Shown: piece by piece, positions 48,956-61,655 of the stretch
How the letters are laid out: each line of letters opens with the position of its first letter
Position numbering within the stretch: position 1 is the first letter of the stretch
NCBI GenBank assembly: GCA_013396755.1
Contig: VWZF01006750.1
Span: 4,395,293 to 4,459,292, forward strand
DNA length: 64,000 nucleotides
Direction: 5' to 3'
Source: Sclerurus mexicanus
Lineage: Eukaryota > Chordata > Aves > Passeriformes > Furnariidae
Notes under the pieces: generated by a model
Told to the model about the DNA's origin: nothing
Database searches by the model: none
What the model saw: only the letters and a program-made list of their open reading frames with translations
Made by a program: the position numbers and the translations under genes

Positions 48956-51900
48956 TGAGCTCAGTGATATTTATTATTATTACTACTAGCCTTGTGGTTG
49001 TTATTCATAGACTAAAGCACCTAAATTCTTCCTAAATCTTCTCTTGTGAATATGAACATAGTTCTGAACACCCAGCTACCTCTCATATCAACAACAGTTC
49101 TCTCCCTACTGCCTTGAGTACTTTCACTGCCTGATACTGTCCATCACTTCACACATTATATTGAACTAAAATTCTGGATTGGAAAAATCCAAAGCCACTT
49201 ATCATTTGGCCATCTGCTAACCTTGCCACTTCTCTCTCCTCCTTGTCTTCCTTATTTCCTACCATCTCTAATCATTTCTACTATGTGAGTACATAAAAGT
49301 AGATAAGAGTTAAGGGCTAACCATTCAATAGCTTGTATTTAGTACTGAATTGCTAGTAGTGAATATTAACTATTTTGATTAACCTACTAGTTAATTTGAG
49401 CCCATATGCCATATGTAAGCATAACAGTAATCCCAGAAAATTGCTAAAATGGGACATTTAAAGTAAGTTTAAATTGTAAAATAAAAGATTAATTTACACA
49501 CCAATGGAATACTGATAGGCTGAAAAAATATTTCTCTTCTCTTACAAGAACAACAGAAAAATACAAAAGCAAAGACATAAATACCTAAGTGAATAAAACT
49601 TCCTAGTTTGTAGTTTGAAATCTGCAATTACCTGATTATTTTCTAAAATAAAATTAATAATAAAATAAGTTAATACATTATTTATTTTACAGGTTTAAAA
49701 TTTTAAGCGTGAATATAATTTCATTCTAATATTAGAAAAAAACTAACTGCCAGATAAATACTAGAAGTGTTTATGAGAGATACAGCACAGTACTATTACC
49801 TCAGATGTGAAAAATTGAATTATTAATCTACAGTGTAGCTTGTTTCATTAGCCACAATAAAATACTAATTTAAAAAAAAATAAAATGCTTAGACTTCTGT
49901 AGAAATTAGTTTAATATATCATCCCACAGAAATGGTATATAGTCAAGCATTTTGGAAACAAATTGGAAATGAATCTGTAATTCTCAAACAGGAGAAAAAA
50001 TGAGCAGGCTGAAGTAAAAAATATATCTGACAAGTTTTAGACCTGAAATATTTTGAGATATAAATTTTATTTTAACATGGCCAGGTTTTGTTGGCAAATC
50101 TCTCAACAAGTTGACTAATGCTCCAGCTGGTATCAATGACAGAGCCCTCACTGATTCCAAGCAACTGCTCCCTTCAGAGAAGCAAAATGCTCTCCTAGCC
50201 CAGGGGAATATCTTACATTCTTTCACAAATATACACAAAAATAGAAAGAAACAAATAGAAAATAAAACTGTGACTCCCTTTGCTTTTCTCTGCATATTTC
50301 ACTTAGTCATTTCTCCCAAATCTCCTTCCAAGTGAGCTAAACGGGAAGCATACTCAGCAAAACCAGTAAATATCTAGTGAAGTTCACGGAAAGCAAAATT
50401 ATACTGTATTACACAGCCAAAAGCAGCATAAAAACAACTCTAAAATACACCATATAAATCCCACATCCAAAACGTGCACCCCTTGTCATTCTCCAACAGA
50501 TGTTGGAAACCTGACCTTGCTCATGTTGGTGAAGTTAGCAAAAGCAGTCAGGAGAGACAAAACCTAGATTCTTCCTAGCACCTATAAATCCTATAATTTA
50601 TTATCTTAGTTCCTTCCATCAGGACTTTTGATCTTAGAAAAGGTAACCAGCGATTGCAGCCATTGGAATCTTGGAAAGCAATTACGCTATTACTGTCATG
50701 ATAATTACTTATGCTCAGCAGAGAACGGTAAAATACCGACAAATTAAATAAATCACGGAATAAGGGGGGGGAAGGGGAAAGAGAAAGGCAGAACAGCAAG
50801 TCCACATAAACCAAGGGAGTCAACAAAATGATTTATTTTAATTTTCTCTGGCAATGAATGCCTTCTTTTAACACCTTTAGGTTTTGAAATTGATGACTCA
50901 AAGGCCTTCTCCACTCCTAACTGCTGTCAACTGAGACTCAATAATTCAGCACCGGTTTGTCAAATGGCTGTGAAAAGTAATGTTTGATCTTCATCATCCC
51001 ATCAAAGATGCCACATGACAAGACAAACCGGCAATAATATGCTAAGATGTTAAGAAATGACAAACATTTCCCTTTGCCTCAAGTCCAAAAGAACTTTAGC
51101 ATGACTTTGCACAAGAAGATGCAATCTAAACGTATGAAAAACAGAATACAGCTAGCGAGTCAACTCATACTGATGACAAAGACAGGGCCACTTCCTCCAG
51201 CACAGGCTTGTATATCACATGGAAATACAACTCTGCACTGGGATCAAAAAATAACTTACATGACAAAGTTCCAGAGTTTTGATCTGATGGCATCAGTTTG
51301 TTCCACCAGTCCAGATTGGTCTGTTTTCTGAGTTATGGCTGCTAAACCTAAAAATGTGAGACTGAACCATTAAGGAAAAATATCTGACTCCAGAAGAATC
51401 TTGAAAATTTCACTCTTAGAAGAGCCATGTAACAGAGAGGTAGGAAACACATTGTGATACGTGCACAGAAGAAGTGTTGCTACATGTTTTTTCATTATTT
51501 TTATATATATTAAAGTCTTCTCCACTGTCAATGGTAAAGCATTCAAGAGCTTTCCTACCTAATTACGTAGTTGCTTTAATCCTGTGCTTTAAACACCATG
51601 CATTTCAGAAGAAATTCTTCTCCGTTATTATAACTTCGGTGCTTTTTTTAAAGTATTATTTCTAAATTGACTACTTCCATAGCTGATAAAACCCAGGATA
51701 TTAGAAAAGCACCTCTATTTCACTGAGCTAAATTTTACACTGTTGTGGCTTTGCAAGATAACAGTCTGCTCAAGATTTACAAGAAGCGATGATAAACCTT
51801 TTCTTTAAATTATTGTGGCAGATTAGGATTTCCGCTTGAATATTTCTATTTCATAGTCTACATTCAGTGCCTCTATCTAATTATTCAAACAACTGATGCA

Positions 51901-54900
51901 TATTTGCAACAGAGATGTACACCTCCACGAATCATTAGTTACGTATATACACTAACACACAGTGAGCTCAAAATTAATTTAAAAAAATGTTAAAGGATAT
52001 GCCATTTTATGTGTGATAGGAACATCACGGTAAACCACATTAAAGTGGTATTCAAATGGATGTATTAAAAACAGTTCAACATGCAGAATTGCCTGACTGG
52101 ATGCTTATGGTGCTTCTGTAGAGCTAATCCTGCCAAGGAAGAAAATTATTATTCATTTCATCTGAGTAGTTAAGCGTAAGGTAATATAATGAGTAAGCTC
52201 AGCTAGCAGGCTACTTAACTTTTCTTCCCTGAAGCACTGAAACCCCTATTAAATTTCTGTACTGAGACCTAAGGAAAAAAATCTAACTCTAAATCTAAGC
52301 ACCTTACTGGTGCTTGCTAGGGAAGCACTGTAAAATCATCAATTGCAGTAGCACCACAGAAGAAGCCTTTAACAAACAAATAAAAGAAACCTGCAATGAG
52401 AGAAACCACATTTAGTCGAGATCTGCATGCAAAGGTCAAATACAATTTTCTCCTGTACCCTTCATGCAACAATAACAATTGTTTTTTAGGATGCTATTGT
52501 TTTCTTGTAAGGCACAATAATGCTGACCTAAGGCCTCATTTACAGTGTGCAATTCCTGCAAAGGCTGTCTCCTTCAAAAAGCAGTTTTGGGCAATATTAC
52601 ATTAATTCACTGTTACTTTACAAGGCACTGCTCACAGACAAATGTGGAGTATGCAAACTAGCAGAAAAAAAATGGAAAACAGGTTTGTTGACAGAAAAAC
52701 TAATTCATAATGAGTCATCTTTGGCTATGACTACTGAATGATTAATTTTTGCTTTCACCTTTCATCAATTCTTTCCTAAGGGTTTATTCCTGTTCAGGAC
52801 TACTCCTCAGCGAATTAGCTTGATATCTCTCTGACTTGTGTGTATTCACATCATTATAGGATTTGAAACCGTATTCTATCCATATTGAAACGCTTGCCCC
52901 TTTAGAGAATCCGCTGGAGATGTGTTTGTTGTAATCCTGGACTAATTATAGCAGCTCTCCAGCACCCCAGAGGTCAGCCTGGTCCACCCACTTTTGACTG
53001 GGTACCTCCAGAATGAAGCAGTTTTGCTCAACAACTGGAGAAGCACGGCATGAGCAGAATACTAGTTTTGTACAGTCACCTGCAAACTGACAGGGACTAA
53101 AGAGAGCAGAGGTGATGTCAAAGCACTGCAGCTTGTTCAGCTGAACCTCTAAAAATGCAGCTGCTTATTTCTACCTTTGCAAAACCAAAAAATTCTGTCA
53201 GAAGATGAATTTCTGTTTAGGATGCAGATGGGTGCTTTCTGTCTCAGTATTTGCCACGAACAGCAGCAAAAGGAAGAAGACGCCTCATCACATTTTGGCT
53301 TTTCCATTTCTCATCCCATCCAGAAAGCACAGCACAGAGCAGTTTTAGATTTTTCAAAGAATCAGTTTTACCAGTGTCTCTCATTAACATATGACACAGA
53401 CAGGGGACTCATCTCTTCACCCTAAACACCAGCTAAGCATCCAGTGTCATGACAAGGAATTCCTCCTCTGGGACAGCAGAAACACAAAAAAGATGGAAAA
53501 AGAGAGTGAAACAACACCACCACTCTGTCTCTAGCAGAAAAACCCTCAATGTCTGTGCCAAGCTCCCATTTACTGTAGCAGACTAAACTCTGTAGGCAGA
53601 GTTTGGTCACTGTGTGCACTTTAGGGGAAAAAAAAAGCCGAAACTGTTAAATACCAACTTGACTTTATAAAGGAATTATTATTTCTGAGCTGGACAAGAA
53701 TATGTAAACGCATTATCAGCTAGGCAACGGTATCCAGTTTTGCATTTATCTTGTTCTTCTGCAGTGATCAGGCAAACTTTCATGCTTCAGCAACAGGCTC
53801 ATAAAAAGTGCCTGATGGACTGCAAAAGGTATTTCTACTGCCCTGGAAAATTACATAAATCAAATGCTGAGAGATTGTCATTTTCCAGCTAAATGGTATT
53901 ATAAATAACTGTTTATATAGCCTTATCATTTTTTTCTACCTGTCAACTACTGATAAAGATTCACTCCCTAAATCACAGTAATTTCCTTTTAGCTGTCAGA
54001 CAGGAGATTTAATACAGTGATAAAGAAATAAATGAAAAAAGTGTGCTTTACTTTATAAAAGAGTTGCGTAGCTGTTTCAAAAGCATTGTGCTCTCATTTT
54101 CCAGTTCATGTCCAAACAACGACACCAATTTATAGTGACATATGATATTCTCTTTGCAAACTTTGATATAAATAACTTGATAAAGTTTCTTCACTCAGTA
54201 CAAAAAATTTAGTTATGGAAATTATGTCTATTATCGGGCTGCTTTCAGATTTTTTCAAGTAGAATCACAAAATCAGTCACTTATAATTTTACTGGAATTG
54301 GCGCTCAAAGCTGAATATTCTTTCTCATCATTTATAATATCACATAGATCATCCTAATACAATTTTTTCTGACTACCTGAAAACACAAGTTCTGTCAGAC
54401 ACACAAGGATTCATGTATTCATGTCGAATATCACAACGGTATTAACTGTATAAATTATTGTATGAGTGGCAAATTTAGGGGGTTGAAAATTAGGTAGACT
54501 AAGTAAGATTTGAATGTAAGAAATTAAGTCCTACTCAGTAACCTACAGTTTCTCTTCTACATCCTTGCATGGTGTCATAGAGAAGGCAGTAAATGGGACT
54601 GTATTTTTTTTTCACCATCCCCAATAATACTGTTTTTATATTTAAAAATACTTTTCAAAGTAAAAGTGTGAAAAAATAATTACAGTATGAACAGAAAAAA
54701 TACACACAGAGAGACCCTTCAAACTGTGGTTACTAAAAATGAATATTCACAAATACTGTGATGACCAAGAGTTTTAAACAGGGGAACTGACATATTTCTA
54801 CATGTAAATAATACCTTTGAGTTGTGATCATCTTGTGGCAGCACTGAAATGGCATATGTAATTGCTAAAATCAACAGACTTTCAAGAGCTTTGCTGCTTA

Positions 54901-56658
54901 TGTTTACTATCCAATTTTACAGAGATTAGTTTCACAAACCCAGAATTTTTATATGGCAAGATCCCCAGGGGTATGCAGTCATCAGTTTGCATATTGATAT
55001 TTTTGAAGGTAGAAGAATAGCTCTACAAGTCTTACAAAGAAATACAGCTCATCCTTTCAAAATGCACACAAAAGAAAAGAGGAAAAAAATCCAGAATGTA
55101 TTAATCTCCATTTCCTCTCTTTTTTGAGGGTTGAAAATAGAATTTTTTGACCACAAACATTACTTTCAATTTTTCAATTAATAAAATGATCTGTTCTGGA
55201 AATCTCAGAATTAAAATATTCATCTTGCCCAAAACACAAGTTTTTGCGTCTGGCTTCCTACTTAGAAATTAAAACAGTTCAATGCCACTATGGCAGACAC
55301 AAACAGCAGTGACATCCTGTGCTGCTCCAGGTGGGAGCTCTGGGATGACTGAAGTGGCTATTTCATATTAGCTTCTTTTCAAACATCATTTTTCCTCAAA
55401 CCTCACATATGATATATAGAGCAGCATTATCACCTGGTTTTCATAGCTTGGAAATGACAGACAACTGGTTTTGGCATACACCTTCATGCTCAGTAATACA
55501 TTATACCTGGTGTAGTTTTATAAATCAGCTTTTCTTGCAATGTCTTCAGATATACCCTCCCTTCTCACAGACAGGAGGTGATCTATGGCAGAGGGCAACC
55601 AGGCAGACTCTGGGTTTTATGAGGATATTTTCACTACTGACTTCCCAGGTGAACCATTTCAGTCATGAAAGAAGCACATTAAATGAACTGACTGACAGAT
55701 CCCAACAGGCAGAGCTAAGGGCAACATATGTCTTTCCAGCCTTTACTTGCTCAAACTGCTTTTTGTCCTTCCAGCATCCCTCAGCTGTACAGGATACAGA
55801 GTTCTTAGAAAACTTCTCCCTTTGACAAATTTTCTCCTTTCCTGAGACAGAGTCAGTGTTCTTGTTGGCCACGTGATGCTGAGAAATATATATGGACCTG
55901 ACTTTTAGAAATAGGTTTTCATCACAAATGAGTATCTAGTAATCAATTTAACCAAGTAGATACCACTGACCATATCTGAAGAGGCAATCTTTTATTGTAT
56001 AGAATTTATTGGTGCTTTTTATTGATGGCACCAATATAAACTTGAGCTAGGACAGGAAAATAAAAATCAAATGTTACTACAGCTCTTCTTTTTCACTCTC
56101 CTTGTAAACCCCCCCAGATTTAGGATTTAGGCATTTGTGTTAATGAGCATCATTTCCATTGGACTTACTTGATTTCAGAGACCAGAACAGTAAGCAAACA
56201 ATATGTGTGGATATAATGTACAAATACTAAAGACTTTCCTGGCAAGCTGAGGAACAGTGTTTTTAATTCTGTTCTAGATTCTGTCAGCAAAGTCTAGCAC
56301 TTCTAGTCATTTCTATCCAACAGTCACAACAATTTTTTTTTTAAGCAGAAAACAAACTGCAGATTTAAACGAGAATTTCCTCTGACAACAAAAAGGACTA
56401 AGGAAAAGAGCTAAAACTGGATGGGTCTCAATAATACTGTTTGTTGGTTTTTTCCTTTCATTTTTTGGAACATTTACTGAATTCCTGAGAATTAAGACTT
56501 GTGCCCTGTTATTTTTTTTCCATCCTAAAATCAATGAAGAATCTAGCATCACTGTTGTGTTTCAGAATAACCTTTTCCTTATTTTGCAGGGTTTCATTTT
56601 CATTTCTTTCCTCCTAATTCTAGGAAATACTTTAATATTTCTGACTTTGATGCTATAG

Positions 56659-56704
56659 CAATTTTCTATTTAATAGAAAATTGATCAGCATTTTAATACT
56701 GATC
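56659..56704. repeat. Two adjacent AT-rich palindromes
   Basis: CAATTTTCTATT (56659-56670) and AATAGAAAATTG (56672-56683) are exact reverse complements around a single T. They are followed directly by GATCAG...CTGATC (56683-56688 and 56699-56704), whose pairing extends inward with one mismatch. Confidence 0.8.
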
Positions 56705-58725
56705 CACAAGAAGCAAAGGGTCCATATAATTTTCTGTATTTCTGTAATTTAAATATTATTTAAAGAAAACAACTTAAAAATCACTGTCACAAAATCATAA
56801 AGGTTTCTCATGCCATCAAAGGACTATAGAGTTAATTAAAATGCACCTTTATACAAATATTTTGGTCAGATTTGCTTCCTAGTAGTGCAAGGCCAAGTTG
56901 ATGTTTAAAGCAAACCATCTGAAATGGCTGTCCTTGCATTTCCTGCCCTTCAAGTGATTCCATGTGTATCCATACCATAATCTGTTCAGAAAGGTCTTTT
57001 TGAAACAACATGCTAAAAAACATGAAATTACTGCGCTCATACAGAATTCTGTGATTGTTAATGCCACAATGAGGTTTACTTTCCTCTTCTAGTTCGATTA
57101 ACCAAAGGTTGATTAAAATAAAATAAAATCTATCATAATGTCAGATTATTAAAAGAAAGGCAAGAAGCAAGACAGAAAAAACAGGTTAAGATCATAAATT
57201 CTAAAAAGCTGGATAGTCAAGTTCAATGTAGCCATCTGTCATTAGTCAGGCATAGGTACAGTGGGCTAATTAAATGTTAATGAAATATAAATAATCTGCT
57301 GGTCTCAGAGTGTTAGCTAAGGAGCAGTAACTGCACAACAGCTGCTGCAGCTCACTGAAAGTGCTCATGTCAGCACCTCAAATATCATCCAAAATCCGGC
57401 TTCTAAACATCTGAATGAAATAATAATGACTTCTTCATGTAACACATTTCAGAGGACCTGCAATTATTTTTGCTTAAGACAAAGAGGTGAAAGGTCCACG
57501 TAATAGCAAAAAAGCTGAATAGTTTCATGGAACAACACAATTACATGTGAGATTTTTCATCTGCTGCTTTGTTAAAATCTTTTTAACTAAAGCACAGTGT
57601 CTGTAAAAGCAGTGCTGTATTAAGATGCTAATGAAATCGATAAAACAAACTCATGCCAGGAATATTGTTAGAGACACAAAAGCTTTGCTCCTCTTCTACA
57701 GCATCACCGTCAACCCATGCATTGGGCCAAGATAAAACTTAAGCCTGCTCCCCATTTCAAGCTTGATTTTTTTTAGGCACAAACTTCGTCCCAACCAGAA
57801 AGAAGGCTTCCATCTACATCACCAAACTACTTGAAAACAGGCAGATCCATCACTGTCACCATGTTTACAGAGGCAAACACAAAATCAAGTACAAATCACT
57901 CCACAAAAAATTCAGTATGCAATATTAATGCAGGTGTTCCTATGTGCACAAAAACTCACATCAACATGCATTAAAAAAACCTAACAACTAACAAAAGTTA
58001 TCGATTGATGGTTCCTAGGGACGTTCTAAGCGACCAGGGGCTGTTGTTTGAAGCTATTCGCATCAGTGTTGTATCAAGAAAAAGGATTTCCACTCCACAG
58101 CAAAACCCATCCACCACAAAGATGCACGACATCACTGCAAACATATAATATTTTCCTGTAACAGGTACAGCAAAAACATTCTTGAAAATACAGAGCAGCG
58201 GTACAGAAACTCTGTGCTAAGTGCCAACAAAATCCAGCTGACACAAACTGTGACTCTGAAACTATAAGGGAAATATTTCACTCTCCCGTTGAATAATTTG
58301 GCATCTCTTCAGCAAGAATGAAATTTGTGGGAAATGAGTTGAGAAAGTTGATAATAAGTATGCTGGTCACATTCACCTCTTTCAGATAACACAAAGGAAA
58401 ATTAAACTACAAAGCTAGAAAGAGACAGTGTCAAAATAAATTAAAACTCCCGATTCTTTGGTGTTCTGAAATCAGGGGAGTTCTTGTTGCAACCTAAACA
58501 GAAGTAGTGATTTCATTTACTATAGACATAGACCATAAATATTTGTAAAATCCCCTTATACTGGGTGGACACATGCACAAACACTGGCATTTTTAAATAG
58601 GAAATCCACACTTTCATGTTCAGATCAAAAAATTGAACAGTGGTTTTGAAGCACCAGTCAAGAATGTTCTAGCAGTTTCTTGCATTTGGAAAATACAAGC
58701 TCTTTTCAGCTCCTTGACTGAGATC

Positions 58726-58771
58726 ATTACACACATCAGCAGACAACATCATCACATTATTACACACATCA
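58726..58771 (+). repeat. 33-bp-spaced direct repeat
   Basis: ATTACACACATCA occurs at 58726 and again at 58759, with CATCATCA-type sequence between and after. It looks like a partly decayed tandem duplication of about 33 bp. Confidence 0.65.
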
Positions 58772-61591
58772 TCAGTGACTGTGTGTCCATTGTCAGAAAT
58801 AACATTTCAAAACCTGTGGTTTTAATTAGAACAGGTCAGACACTAGGTCCAGCATATGTACATTCACAATGCCTGTGCTGGTGTTGAAATTGTAATCTCT
58901 ATCTTGCAAAAACAGTTTTTTCCAAAAGAATCCAGGACCTTCCTATCTCAATAGCAAACATGAAGCTGTACCACTTAGCTCTGTGCTGAACAGCAACCGC
59001 CTGTAGGCTGAACCCTATGGGCTATGAAATATAAAAGCAACTCACAGCAGGGATTCAGCATGGGAAGCAAGGAATGTTACATGTAACTGCAGGGAGAATA
59101 AGGCAATCACTTTGGAACGAACCAAAACTGAATTTGGACAGGACAGGAGGGTTATCTCCAAAAGTACCATGAGACCTTTCATGACCATAAATGGTCAGAA
59201 TCATGATTTTACACCTCATTCAAAACCAAGCCCTTCATGACTCTAAGTATTTAAGATCTCAGTCTGCAACTAAGTTATACAACAACACCTGATAAATCAC
59301 CAGCATCGATCTCCTTTTTCTTTAGGAATGCCTTACCCAAGTGGGGATCCAATCAGAATTATTTAAAGCCAAACAGGGTAGTACCTTTAGTCATTATCAC
59401 AAAAAGTAGAAGAAAATCTTGCTTAAATTGTGCTTTATACTACAACTTGTGTAGTTCTAAAAACCATTATTAGGTGATACACTCATTCCAGATTTCAAAA
59501 TACATTATTATGAAAGAAGATGAAACACAATGGAATATTACTGTCATCTTCAAAGTACTCCTACTTAACTTGAGGAACATAAAGAGATTTCAAGATTTTC
59601 TCCCTTTTTTTTAAACATTTAGATATATCTTTCATCTTTTTAAGATGTCATTATGCTCTTTTAATCTTTTGTATTTTGCTTCTTTTTAAGCTCTTGTCCA
59701 TATCCAGGAAGGCAATTAAAGATTGTTTTTTGGATGAATGTATGCAACTGCAAATAGATAGGTTTAATGAGTCTCCCACTTAGACCACTAGTGTCTCTGA
59801 AGGAAGATTTATTCACAAATGCATTAGCCTTTGCTTTGCGCACTATCTAGGGACCATTAAAAATGAAACCCATCACACTTATTTCTGTAGAGAAAATGCA
59901 GCAGAAAAGGTAATATTATTGTTTTATTTTCATTCTGTATAAATTCTCTGAAAACCCCAAAAGCTTTCCTAACCTTTCCTATCAAAAAAGCCAATAAGAA
60001 AAGTCATCACAGACATGACAGGTGTGAAGCTTCCATTTATTTCCCTTAAGTATGGTGAAAATACATTTTATCCAGGATACTGGAAGCCAGAAACTGACTT
60101 AGTTTTTTACCTCTTAACCTGCAATCTGACTTCAGACTTCGATACTTCTTTTTTCAATTAAATTAATGCAGCATATTAGTCACTTGATTAAAATCAAATA
60201 ATCATGAAAACGGGATCCTCTCAATTTTAATTGTGTGGGATTTTTTTATTCCCTCCCTCTCTGAGATAGAGTAAGATCACTCGATAGGTCATCACTGAAG
60301 AGTCAATCTTGGATTCATGTCATGAAACTGCAATGCCTTTTCTGAGAGGACTGTATTAGGCAATATCCAAGGACAGACAGATTCCTACATCTTAATTTGT
60401 TGTCTCATAATAAAGACAAAATAATTTCTCCATGTTCACTGTGTAGTCCAAAAGCAGGACTGTTCAAACACCAGCACTGGAGTAGACCAGTACCCCCTTT
60501 TTGCAGACTTTAAGTACCACATTCATTCTGACAAGACAGCTGAAGGCACATTAACTGATGAACTGGCATTCCAAACTCCATCTATATCAGCATGTAATTT
60601 CGGTGCCATACTTGGCAAAAAATTTGAATGTGAAATTTGAATGGGAGCACCAAATAGTTAAAAAAGCAAGATATACAAATATATTTGAGAACAGAATGAA
60701 AGTGTAAATATTTTTTGAAGAACCTCTGCTGGTCTAGTGACTGCTCATTACTTCATGCAGAAAACAAAGCTAGCTAGTCTACACTCTCATTGTCCAAGAC
60801 ATTTTTAAACAACTCTCTATTAAAAAAACTCCTCCCCTTCTTTGCCCATTCAGCATTCTTAGTTGTATCTCATGGATATATTTTAGATGGTGAGGCAAGA
60901 AAAAATGTAACTGTATAGCCAATATACAGGCAGTACCATGAGTAGCATGTGAATAGAAGCAAGAAAGCCAACCAGCAACTCAGGCACAAAACTGATACTT
61001 CATGAGAACGCAGTATCATGTGAAGAGATGGGACACAGTGATTTAGAAAACCCATACTAAGCAGGTGACTTCTCATTCCAGATTTGTCCCTCTGGTTGTT
61101 CACTGACTGCACATAATTTACAAAAGTATTTTAATCAGTTCAAATAAATAATAATAATCAAAGCAGTGTCTAACTGTGGGCCTTCTCAAGCTCTTGACGT
61201 ATTTTTTGTTAGTCTCTTCCTTTTGTCAGACTCGTGTAACTGAAGAGTGTATTTAAAAAAAACAAGTAACAGAGGCCTTCAATATTCTTTTTGTTTCCAG
61301 CATAAAAGCTTGTATCTTTCTTCCTTGCTATTAAGAACTACATGGCAACATGAAGGAGAGTACCATAAGAAAACACTTTTTAATTCCATCCTACTGTGAG
61401 ATTAATAAACCATGGAAATCTGACATTACTGCAGATGCAGAGCATTAATCCCTTCAGGCAAAGCTTTCAAAAATATATTCCGTAAAGGTACAGACAAAAT
61501 GCTTCATTTTATTTTGGAGAAAGAGGTGGCATCAATGTTTCACTTCACAAGTACCTGTTAATTCCTGAAATGCTACCCCCACCTGGACAAT

Positions 61592-61655
61592 GTGGGGTTT
61601 TTTTTTTCTTGTTTGGTTTTGGGTTTTTATCTTATTTTGTTTGGGTTTTTTATTA
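61592..61655 (+). repeat. T/G-rich low-complexity tract
   Basis: A stretch of T runs separated by GG and GGG, the strand-reversed equivalent of the A/C-rich tract at 18541-18685. It makes a plus-strand frame (61570-61929) start with an artificial Phe/Gly-rich segment. Confidence 0.85.
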
